This document shows positions 53,928-62,058 of a DNA stretch of 64,000 bases, one piece after another (the first letter of the stretch is position 1; each line of letters begins with the position of its first letter). The notes under the pieces were generated by a model. It saw nothing but the letters and a program-made list of their open reading frames with translations, had not been told where the DNA came from and made no database searches. The position numbers and the translations under genes were made by a program. Source of the stretch: Sphingobacteriales bacterium. GTDB taxonomy: Bacteria; Bacteroidota; Bacteroidia; Sphingobacteriales; Sphingobacteriaceae. The stretch lies in assembly GCA_015655115.1 (NCBI GenBank), contig JAATFQ010000172.1, positions 1-64,000 on the forward strand, given 5' to 3'.

Positions 53928-54908
53928 TTAACCACCAATAGTGATCATACTTCTGTTATGAATGGTGCTAGCATCGATATGCTCAAATAAACCAGAAAAT
54001 TGTCCCCCCAAGGCTTTCGCTTTGTCGCCAATACATTGATGAATTAAAGGCAATACGTCCTCTCCATTTCTTAGTGGCCCTAATAAATCTGTTTCAGACT
54101 CAGAGAAAAGACAATTTTTCAACTTCCCGTCTGCTGTTAACCGCATACGGTTACAGGTAGAGCAAAAAGGGGCACTCATAGTACTGATGATAGCAAAAGA
54201 GCCCACATGACCCGCTATCTGATAATGTTTAGCTGTATCATTTAAGCCTCCCTGCAGGGGTAAATACTCATACCGGGAAGCCACCAGGGTCAGGATTTCT
54301 TCGAGCGATACCACCTGGTTGCTGGTCCACCGGTTGCCGGAAAAAGGCATAAACTCTATAAACCTCACTTCAAGAGGAGAGTCTTTTGTCCATGCTATAA
54401 AGTCAACAATCTCCATATCATTTAATCCTTTCATCACCACTACATTGATCTTTACCGTGATATTATGCTGCAACAGGAGGTCAACATTTGCCTTCACCTG
54501 CTTAAAGATATCCCTGCGGGTAATGGTATGGAATTTATCGGCAATTAAAGTATCCAGACTAATGTTGATACTTTTTATTTTTGCCTGTAGTAAAACACTT
54601 ATAAAATCATGTACCCTGGCCCCATTTGTGGTCAGCGATAGTTCTACAGGAAGTTTAGCGAGTGACAGGATAATCTGTGCGGCGTCTTTGCGTACCAGCG
54701 GTTCACCACCGGTAAGTTTGATTTTAGTTACGCCTTCCGTCACAAATGTTTTCGCGAGCGACTCAATTTCTGAGGGCTGCATTAATTTAAAGGCTTGGGT
54801 AAATTCATGATCTTCCTCTGGCATACAATAAAAACAGCGCAGGTTACAGTTATCTGTAAGTGATATACGCAGGTAGTTATGTATACGATTGAAAGAATCT
54901 CTTATCAT
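53928..54908 (-). CDS. moaA: GTP 3',8-cyclase (radical SAM)
   Basis: A 326-aa MoaA that catalyses the first step of Moco synthesis. N-terminal radical-SAM cluster motif CNLRCFYC, C-terminal second Fe-S cluster APFCSTCNRMRLTADGKLKNCLF in two parts (CSTC and the later Cys), KLTGGEPLVRKD for SAM binding, and a C-terminal Gly-Gly that is functionally important in known MoaA. It is the first intact gene of the operon; the decayed nucleotidyltransferase lies just upstream. Confidence 0.97.
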   Translation of the reverse strand: MIRDSFNRIHNYLRISLTDNCNLRCFYCMPEEDHEFTQAFKLMQPSEIESLAKTFVTEGVTKIKLTGGEPLVRKDAAQIILSLAKLPVELSLTTNGARVHDFISVLLQAKIKSINISLDTLIADKFHTITRRDIFKQVKANVDLLLQHNITVKINVVVMKGLNDMEIVDFIAWTKDSPLEVRFIEFMPFSGNRWTSNQVVSLEEILTLVASRYEYLPLQGGLNDTAKHYQIAGHVGSFAIISTMSAPFCSTCNRMRLTADGKLKNCLFSESETDLLGPLRNGEDVLPLIHQCIGDKAKALGGQFSGLFEHIDASTIHNRSMITIGG

Positions 54909-54967
54909 TATATATCTTTTTACTGTTCGTTTTTTATCAATCTGATTCAGGATATTTCCTGCAGCTG

Positions 54968-55248
54968 TTACCTGTTATTCAACGGAGTATCATTTATTAG
55001 TTTTGTATAATCTGCAGGGGTGTCAATGTCAATCTTTCCATTGATAAATGGAACTGTTGCTACCCCCATTTTATATTTCAATATTAATTTTTTAAGCCTT
55101 CTTTACCTTTGAGCACCGAATTCGTTAAAATATTGATTAGAGAACAACGAAGGAATACCTAATGTTTTGGCATAGGCGTTTGCAATAATATCCGATATCT
55201 CCTTCATAAGCTCTTCCTCTATTTGTTAAGCAAAGCAGAGCGCCATGA
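54968..55248 (-). pseudogene. Decayed MobA/MocA-like molybdenum cofactor nucleotidyltransferase
   Basis: The C-terminal part of an NTP-transferase can be read on the minus strand in one frame with two in-frame stops: a segment QIEEELMKEISDIIANAYAK, then TLGIPSLFSNQYFNEFGAQR, a stop, then RRLKKLILKYKMGVATVPF and INGKIDIDTPADYTKLIND. The LGIP-LFS and closing GxxDIDTP-DY patterns are those of MobA/MocA proteins. Between FNEF and LKKLIL the +1 frame reads LKGKEGLK, the expected family sequence, so two compensating indels seem to flank it. The N-terminal half, including the nucleotide-binding loop, was not found. Confidence 0.75.
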
Positions 55249-55360
55249 TTTACGATTGCTCATTCATCCTTCAAAGCAGATAGAAAAACGAACAGGAAAA
55301 ATTTCGAATTATTTGGAACATTGTGTCCCTCAGATAATCTGAAAGAAGACAAATAAATCA

Positions 55361-55588
55361 TTACATACGGTAGCGCAAAGATACAGAGCGACCCAATGCC
55401 TGCGCAAAGTCGGGCTCAATAGTCAATTCTCCATCCTGTGCCCATACTTTATTCACGTTCTTTAAGGTAACAGGCTGTCCGTTTAATATTATTTTTATTT
55501 CAACAGTTTCCTTATTTATTGCAGCACCATTTTCAATCTCGTACACATAATCTGTGTCTTTATACGTTATACGCATCTTCAATCCCAT
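55361..55588 (-). CDS. Small hypothetical protein
   Basis: A 75-aa protein with a predicted all-beta pattern (MRITYKDTDYVYEIENGA, VEIKIILNGQPVTLKNVNKVW, SVSLRYRM). An alternative start at the second Met (MRIT) is as good as the first. No family is recognised. It is upstream of the Moco operon on the same strand, separated by the pseudogene. Confidence 0.6.
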   Translation of the reverse strand: MGLKMRITYKDTDYVYEIENGAAINKETVEIKIILNGQPVTLKNVNKVWAQDGELTIEPDFAQALGRSVSLRYRM

Positions 55589-55841
55589 ATTCTTCTCCTC
55601 AGCTTCAAAGGTAATTTAAAACTCCTATAACACCGCGTTTTTGTTTTTATTGCTAAAAAATGGATATATAAAATAACCTTTGCCGCTCCCAAGCAGGGCA
55701 AACAACGCTCAGGATTGGCAATGGTATGATTATTACTGGGGGGTAAGATAGTTTTTCGCTGAAACTTTACGAAATAAATTATTGAAATTTTATGATTTAA
55801 TCCAAAATTTTGCTTTGTCTAAAGGGTGTAAATAAATTCTT

Positions 55842-55849
55842 TAGATTTG
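55842..55849 (+). promoter_or_regulatory. -7 box of the Xaa-Pro aminopeptidase gene
   Basis: TAGATTTG fits the Bacteroidota -7 consensus TAnnTTTG, 31 bp before the ATG at 55881, with a TTTG at 55814-55817 as a rather distant -33 candidate. Confidence 0.5.
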
Positions 55850-55880
55850 CTATCGAAAATTCAATACTGAACATTTGCAT

Positions 55881-57656
55881 ATGACATATCAGGAAAAACT
55901 TAGCGCAATACGTAAACAAATGAAGGCTGATCAGGTAGAAGCCTATATTATCCCATCAGCGGACCCGCATATAAGTGAGTATCTGCCGAAACATTATAAG
56001 TGTATCCCCTTTACCTCTGGCTTTACGGGGTCTGCAGGTACGCTGGTCATTACGCATGACTTCGCCGGTTTATGGACCGACTCAAGATATTTTGAGCAAG
56101 CAGCAGAGCAGCTTAACGGCAGCGGATTTGAGCTGGTGAAGCAGAAAATACAGCATGCACCAGAGTATATACAGTGGCTTGCAGAGACATTGAACGAGGG
56201 GGCTGTAGTAGCTACAAACGAGCAACTGCTTTCTGTTTTACTGGGAGACCTGCTTACGCAGGAGTTATCAGTTAAAAACATAACGCTGCAAAGCAAAGAT
56301 TATTTAAGCTCGATTTGGGAAAACCGTGAAGCATTGCCATCTGCTGCTGCTTTTTTGATCACTGAGGCCAATACAGGAAAATCAGTAAGCAGCAAGCTTG
56401 CAGAAGTTAGAGCAGCACTAAGCAAGTACCATGCAGATTATCATTTGATTTCTTCACTGGATGACATTGCATGGTTATTCAATATCAGGGGGAAAGATGT
56501 AAATTATAACCCTGTAGTATTGAGTTTCGCACTCATCAGCCAGGATCATGCTACACTGTTTATTAACCCCGATAAGCTCACCGAGGAGGAAAAAGTGACC
56601 CTGCTTAAAAGCGGAACAGAAATATTGCCATATGAGGATATAGAACACGCGCTGCAAAATATACCGGCAAATACGTCGATATTTATCGACCCTAAGCGCA
56701 ACTGCTATGCATATTCAAAACTGATACCTGCTTCGGTAAGTGTCATTAAAGAAACTAACCCCTCTACTCATTTTAAAGCTGTTAAAAATGAAACAGAGTT
56801 GACTAACACCCGTGATGCTATGCTTAAGGACGGTGTTGCTATCACACGGTTTTTAAAATGGTTATCGGAAAGTATAGGTAAAACAAAAATCACCGAACTG
56901 TCTGCTGCTGCCCAGTTGCGTAAATACAGGGAAGAGCAGGAAGGTTTTATTGGAGACAGTTTTAATACTATCAGTGCTTACAAGGCACATGGAGCTTTAC
57001 CACATTATGCCGCATCGGACGAGAGCGATGTAGAAGTACTGCCAGAAAGCCTTTTCCTGGTAGATTCCGGAGGCCAGTATTTTTATGGAACAACAGATAT
57101 TACCCGTACCATTCCTATGGGCACTACTACAGAAGAGGAAAAAACGGATTATACGCTAGTGCTTAAAGGAATGATAGACGGCTGCAAGGCAAAATTCCCT
57201 AAAGGCACCTGTGGATATCAGATTGATGCAATCACCAGGAAGCCACTATGGGACCATGCAATCAACTATGGCCACGGTACTGGCCATGGCGTGGGATTTT
57301 TCCTTAATGTACATGAAGGCCCGCAGGTGTTCAACCCCACAAATACACCTGTTCCGGTAGCTATAGGGATGATCACCTCTATTGAGCCAGGTGTTTACCG
57401 CCCGGGAAAACACGGTATCCGCATTGAAAATCTGGTGCAGGCAGTTGCTTTGGAAGTCAATGAGTTTAACGAGTTTTACGGCTTTGAAACCCTAACTATT
57501 GCGCCAATCGATACTACTATTGTAAAGAAAGAGTTACTGGAGAAAGTCCAGATAGAATGGCTGAATACCTATAATGCCCATGTATTTGAAAAATTAAGCC
57601 CATTACTTAGCGTTGAAGAGGTTAAATGGCTGCAAGAGGCTACTCAGGCCATCTAG
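55881..57656 (+). CDS. pepP: Xaa-Pro aminopeptidase (aminopeptidase P, M24B)
   Basis: A 591-aa cytoplasmic metallopeptidase that removes the N-terminal residue before proline. It is the long three-domain form (two creatinase-like N-terminal domains about 1-300, catalytic pita-bread domain about 305-525, C-terminal extension). Metal ligands are visible in VDSGGQYFYGTTDITRT (two Asp), HGTGHGVGFFLNVHEGP (His) and TSIEPGVYRPGKHGIRIEN (two Glu). The ATG at 55881 is chosen; a TTG two codons earlier is also open. The gene is monocistronic with a strong terminator. Confidence 0.95.
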   Translation: MTYQEKLSAIRKQMKADQVEAYIIPSADPHISEYLPKHYKCIPFTSGFTGSAGTLVITHDFAGLWTDSRYFEQAAEQLNGSGFELVKQKIQHAPEYIQWLAETLNEGAVVATNEQLLSVLLGDLLTQELSVKNITLQSKDYLSSIWENREALPSAAAFLITEANTGKSVSSKLAEVRAALSKYHADYHLISSLDDIAWLFNIRGKDVNYNPVVLSFALISQDHATLFINPDKLTEEEKVTLLKSGTEILPYEDIEHALQNIPANTSIFIDPKRNCYAYSKLIPASVSVIKETNPSTHFKAVKNETELTNTRDAMLKDGVAITRFLKWLSESIGKTKITELSAAAQLRKYREEQEGFIGDSFNTISAYKAHGALPHYAASDESDVEVLPESLFLVDSGGQYFYGTTDITRTIPMGTTTEEEKTDYTLVLKGMIDGCKAKFPKGTCGYQIDAITRKPLWDHAINYGHGTGHGVGFFLNVHEGPQVFNPTNTPVPVAIGMITSIEPGVYRPGKHGIRIENLVQAVALEVNEFNEFYGFETLTIAPIDTTIVKKELLEKVQIEWLNTYNAHVFEKLSPLLSVEEVKWLQEATQAI

Positions 57657-57667
57657 CCTGGAATCAC

Positions 57668-57713
57668 CCCGCAGCATCCGGCCTGATTTCCTGATGCTGC
57701 GGGTTTAATTTTT
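57668..57713 (+). terminator. Intrinsic terminator of the aminopeptidase gene
   Basis: Perfect 11-bp stem CCCGCAGCATC/GATGCTGCGGG (57668-57678 and 57693-57703) with 14-nt loop, followed by TTTAATTTTTT. Confidence 0.92.
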
Positions 57714-57792
57714 TACCTTACCTTGTGTACGATTTACATGATTAACGCAGAACTGATCCCGCGTATTTTATGTTGCCAATCGTAACTGATCA

Positions 57793-60700
57793 ATGAATAC
57801 TTTCCTAAAATTTTATTTGGTACTTCTTGTTACAGGAATTATTTGCCCTGCCTATACCTCAGCGATAACGGTAAAGGAACCACAGCATTTTTATTTTCAG
57901 CAACTCGACAATAGGAACGGACTGTCAAACAGCGCTGTAAATGCCGTACTTCAGGATAATGAAGATCTGGTATGGATAGGAACATGGGATGGGTTAAACA
58001 TGTTTGATGGCACTGATTTCAGGGTGTTTAATTACAATACACAAAGCCATCAGGGTAACATTGGCAATAATGTAATTCAGGATATCAAAGCAGATGGAAA
58101 AGGGAATATATGGCTCAGCACTATTGGCGGGATCACCAGATTTGAGAAATCGAGCGGCAAATTTTATAACTATTTTTATAATATCAGTACCAGGAAGAGC
58201 ATCATAGAGAAAGAATATGAGCTATTGATAGATGCGAAGGGGCAAGTATTCTGCTACAGCAAGACAAACGGGCTTAGTTCTTTTGATGCTTCGGCAAACG
58301 TATTTAAGAGCATTGACATTCCTACCTTAGGCAAGGATATTAAGGATAGGAAGATTATCAAAATTGAATGTTCTGCAAGTGGTCTCATCTGGATTTTGAA
58401 GGAAAATGGGGAGTTGCTGACCTGTAAATCGACCTCTAAAGGCTTGTCCCTAATCAGGTCTATTCGTAATGCCAGTAAAACCAGTAATTTCTTTCTTGTA
58501 AATAACCAGGTATTCATAACCAGCACTACGCATGGGCTGGCCAGCATAGAGCCGAATGGAGAATTGAAACCAATCAAGGGTATTTTCAATGGTATTAAAG
58601 CTATTGATTATTATCAGTCTAACTATGTTATTGCATGGGAGAGCCAGGGTATTGCTACCTACAACAAAGATTTTGTACCCAGCCTGTTTATGCAGGAAGA
58701 AGTAAAAAAGCTTTCGGGCATTAAAGTTACGGCTATTACACCAGCAAAGAACCATGTTTTATGGCTGGGAACAGACGGAAACGGGCTGATTAAGATCTAT
58801 CCGAAAATAAATTCCTTTGCACTTGTAAACAAAGCCGTAAACTATGACCTGAACAAACCCGTACGCGCCTTTTGCAGTGTGGACAATAATTTATGGATAG
58901 CGACAAAGGGACATGGTATACTGATACTTGATGCAGCTTTACCCCCAGGTCCGGAGGTTAAAGTGAGTACAGTGCTCAATACCACAAATGGGCTGAGCAA
59001 CAATTCTGTTTTTGCGCTAAAGAGAGGGTTGGACCTGCATATATATATTGGTACCGACGGAGAAGGTATTGATGTTTACGACCTCAAAACAAAAAAGATT
59101 ATTAAATGGGCCGACATAAGAGGTATACAGGCATTGCCTACTTTTGGTTCTGTATATGCGATAATGCAGGATAGAGACAGCACCATATGGCTTGGGACAA
59201 GTGGCAGCGGACTTATTCATCTGAGGTTAAAAAAAGAGGGAACAGGGCTTTTTGTGTCATCTTTCAAACAATACTTATCTGCTGCAAAATCGGGGCCTGC
59301 CAATGACATTATCTATGCCCTCGCAGACGGTGGTGATGGCAGGTTATGGATAGCCTGCAGGTATGGAGGTTTGAGTGTGATGAACAAAAAAACAGGGCTT
59401 TTCAAAACTTTTAAAGCTTTTACCTACCCCAATAGCTTGTCAAATAATGACGTTCTCTCCCTTTACCTTGATCATCAGCTGAAACTTTGGATTGGTACCA
59501 GCTATGGTTTGAATGTACTCGATTATAAGGAGTCGGCCAAAGCACAACCTGCTTTTAAAAAATATACTATGGCTGATGGTTTGCCCAATAATACTATTCA
59601 TGCGATAGAGATGGCTAATAGCGGGGCCATCTGGGTAAGTACCAATAAAGGGTTGGCCCGATTGAATCCGGCTACAAATGCCATTGCAAGTTTCAGGGAA
59701 AGCGACGGGTTGCAAAGCAATGAGTTTAGTGACGGCGCGGCATGGAAATCACCTTTAGGATATATCTATTTTGGGGGAATATATGGCTATAATTATTTCC
59801 TTCCCGAAAAATTAACAGAAAATACTATTCAGCCGAACCTGCTGGTTTCAAGGCTACAGATTGGGGGGCAATCCATCGGTGAAAACAAGATACAGGTACT
59901 AACAGGGACACAAGGGGCCATTCCTGAATATGTTGTGGAACGCAAAAGTAATTTTTTTCAGATCTCACTGAAGTCTATGAGTTTTTTAAACCCCTTGAAA
60001 AACGAGTTCGCTTATAAACTGGAAGGCTTAGATAAAGACTGGAACTACTCGGGTGCTATCGGGAATATAAACTATAATAACATACCCACGGGAAACTACA
60101 TTTTACAGGTAAGATGGTCTAATGGAGAAGGCGTATGGACAGATAGCATCAGTGTTATGAAAATTCACGTAGACCAGTTTTTCTGGCTTACCTACCCTGC
60201 CCTATTGTTGTATATGCTGGTTGTTATTGCCTCTGCCTATGCATTTCATGTGTACCGGAAGAATAAGATACAGATGAAGTATCAGCTGGAAATGGAATCC
60301 CTGCTGCGTGAAAAGGATAAAGAAGAACATCAGCAACGGCTTAATTTTTTCACTAACATCGCTCATGAGATACAAACTCCATTAACATTGATTATGGGTA
60401 CTGTAGAGCATTTTTTACAGAAAAGAAAAGCGGAACTGTCTAAAAATAAAGAAAACAGCTACTTCTTGTCGATAGTACATCAGCATACTGCCAGGCTAAG
60501 CTACCTGGTGCAGCAACTGCTGGAATTCAGAAAAGCAGAGGCTGGTTATTTAAAGAGAAACGATGATTACCTGGATTTAAGTAAAATGCTCGACAGTCTT
60601 TCTGCCTTATTCCAATCAGGCACCGAGTACAGCAACAGGCCCTTCATCCGCAAGGTGCAGGAAGGTATAGCCGGGTATATTGATAAAGATAAGCTGGAGA

Positions 60701-61938
60701 AAATCATGTTCAATCTGCTGTCCAATGCCTTCAAACATTCAGGGAATGGAGATACGATAGAATTTGTAGTTAACTATGATAAAGAAACCCAAATACTGAC
60801 CATTCGCGTCTCCAATTCGGGATGTACCCTGGAGGCCGAAGATATCAGCCAGATTTTCAACAAGTTTTATACCGTTAATGACCAGTCGCAGGAGAAATTC
60901 AGTACAGGCATAGGACTCGCATTTACCAAAGAACTGGTGAACCTGATGGGCGCTGAAATATCAGTTGAACTGGCGGAGGGCTGGATCCATTTCACCATAT
61001 CCATAGTACTGGAAACAAAAACTGCGGAAGGCAAAAAAGAGGAAGTGATTACTTCTGCACCTTCTTATTTATATGAATCGCTGGTTAAGCATTATGAAAA
61101 ACCAGAACAGTTATCTGCCGGCGAAGAAAACAAAAATAGCCTCATCGAGGAATTACAGCAGCACAATGCGCAAAGTATCCTGCTGGTAGAAGACGATCCG
61201 GAACTTCGTTTTATGATCAGGAATGTTTTAAAAGACCAGTATATCGTATACGAATCCAGTAATGCGATAGAGGCGCTTGTTTTTTTGCGTAAAACTGCTC
61301 CCAGTCTGATCATCAGTGATGTGATGATGCCGGGAATGAACGGACTGGATTTCTGCCGGGAGGTAAAACAGACTCCAGCTACTGCACAGATCCCATTTAT
61401 AATTCTTTCTGCAAAAAGTACGGAAGAAAATAAAACCGAGGGATATGAGGTTGGTGCTGATGCGTATATTCCAAAACCTTTTCATATTAATTATTTACAG
61501 GTGAGGATACGCAAATTGCTGGACTACCAGGCAAAAATGCAGAACCTGATCAAAGACCAGCATATCACTAACCAATTCATGGATACTGATATTCCTGATG
61601 TCGATAAACATTTCCTGGAATCCCTGCTAAAAGTTATTGAACAGAATCTGAATGAGCCGGAATTAAATGCAGCAATGCTGGAAGATGCCCTTTCCATTAG
61701 TAAAATGCAGTTGTACAGGAAGCTAAAGTCGCTCACGGGCATGACACCCGCTGAGTTTATTAAAAGAATACGGCTGAAGCATGCTGCTGATATGCTGCTC
61801 AGCTCTCAGTATACAGTATCCGAGATTTTTTACCGTACGGGTTTTAATAATAAATCTTATTTTTTCAGAGAGTTTAAGAAAATATATCAATGTGCCCCGA
61901 GTGATTACCGCCAGCGGCAATATGAGAGCAATTCATAA
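57793..61938 (+). CDS. Hybrid two-component system regulator (HTCS)
   Basis: A 1381-aa single-protein sensor and transcription factor of the kind that controls polysaccharide utilisation loci. Order: signal peptide, about 14 two-component propeller repeats (for example NEDLVWIGTWDGLNMFD and GRLWIACRYGGLSVMN), Y_Y_Y domain (about 705-785), membrane helix (about 796-815), HisKA (FFTNIAHEIQTPLTLIM, His858), HATPase, receiver (VEDDPELRFMIRN, Asp1176 in ISDVMMPGMNG) and AraC-type HTH (about 1275-1378). The H-box reads HEIQTPL instead of HEIRTPL. It is followed by susC on the same strand, whose promoter carries a direct repeat. Confidence 0.96.
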   Translation: MNTFLKFYLVLLVTGIICPAYTSAITVKEPQHFYFQQLDNRNGLSNSAVNAVLQDNEDLVWIGTWDGLNMFDGTDFRVFNYNTQSHQGNIGNNVIQDIKADGKGNIWLSTIGGITRFEKSSGKFYNYFYNISTRKSIIEKEYELLIDAKGQVFCYSKTNGLSSFDASANVFKSIDIPTLGKDIKDRKIIKIECSASGLIWILKENGELLTCKSTSKGLSLIRSIRNASKTSNFFLVNNQVFITSTTHGLASIEPNGELKPIKGIFNGIKAIDYYQSNYVIAWESQGIATYNKDFVPSLFMQEEVKKLSGIKVTAITPAKNHVLWLGTDGNGLIKIYPKINSFALVNKAVNYDLNKPVRAFCSVDNNLWIATKGHGILILDAALPPGPEVKVSTVLNTTNGLSNNSVFALKRGLDLHIYIGTDGEGIDVYDLKTKKIIKWADIRGIQALPTFGSVYAIMQDRDSTIWLGTSGSGLIHLRLKKEGTGLFVSSFKQYLSAAKSGPANDIIYALADGGDGRLWIACRYGGLSVMNKKTGLFKTFKAFTYPNSLSNNDVLSLYLDHQLKLWIGTSYGLNVLDYKESAKAQPAFKKYTMADGLPNNTIHAIEMANSGAIWVSTNKGLARLNPATNAIASFRESDGLQSNEFSDGAAWKSPLGYIYFGGIYGYNYFLPEKLTENTIQPNLLVSRLQIGGQSIGENKIQVLTGTQGAIPEYVVERKSNFFQISLKSMSFLNPLKNEFAYKLEGLDKDWNYSGAIGNINYNNIPTGNYILQVRWSNGEGVWTDSISVMKIHVDQFFWLTYPALLLYMLVVIASAYAFHVYRKNKIQMKYQLEMESLLREKDKEEHQQRLNFFTNIAHEIQTPLTLIMGTVEHFLQKRKAELSKNKENSYFLSIVHQHTARLSYLVQQLLEFRKAEAGYLKRNDDYLDLSKMLDSLSALFQSGTEYSNRPFIRKVQEGIAGYIDKDKLEKIMFNLLSNAFKHSGNGDTIEFVVNYDKETQILTIRVSNSGCTLEAEDISQIFNKFYTVNDQSQEKFSTGIGLAFTKELVNLMGAEISVELAEGWIHFTISIVLETKTAEGKKEEVITSAPSYLYESLVKHYEKPEQLSAGEENKNSLIEELQQHNAQSILLVEDDPELRFMIRNVLKDQYIVYESSNAIEALVFLRKTAPSLIISDVMMPGMNGLDFCREVKQTPATAQIPFIILSAKSTEENKTEGYEVGADAYIPKPFHINYLQVRIRKLLDYQAKMQNLIKDQHITNQFMDTDIPDVDKHFLESLLKVIEQNLNEPELNAAMLEDALSISKMQLYRKLKSLTGMTPAEFIKRIRLKHAADMLLSSQYTVSEIFYRTGFNNKSYFFREFKKIYQCAPSDYRQRQYESNS

Positions 61939-61971
61939 AAAACACCATTTTAAGCTATATTTCTAGCTATT

Positions 61972-62010
61972 TTGTAACTATAGTGAACCAAATTGTAACT
62001 ATAGTGCACC
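61972..62010 (+). promoter_or_regulatory. Two 18-bp direct repeats at 21-bp spacing: predicted HTCS operator
   Basis: TTGTAACTATAGTGAACC (61972-61989) and TTGTAACTATAGTGCACC (61993-62010) differ at one base and start 21 bp apart, two turns of the helix. They end 20 bp before the -7 box of susC. Direct repeats on one face of DNA are typical of AraC-type activators, and the HTCS gene ends just upstream. Confidence 0.75.
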
Positions 62011-62030
62011 CCCCGAAATGCCCTCTTCCC

Positions 62031-62038
62031 TACTTTTG
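62031..62038 (+). promoter_or_regulatory. -7 box of susC
   Basis: TACTTTTG matches TAnnTTTG, 20 bp before the susC ATG. The -33 region falls at the edge of the direct repeats, suggesting that the bound activator replaces a weak -33 contact. An AACCAAATACAA leader motif (62043-62054) follows. Confidence 0.65.
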
Positions 62039-62058
62039 CTTTAACCAAATACAATCAA

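Noticed and set aside
54909-54967. Possible Moco riboswitch upstream of moaA
   Set aside because: Only about 60 bp lie between the pseudogene and moaA; there is no room for the multi-helix aptamer and no matching structure was seen.
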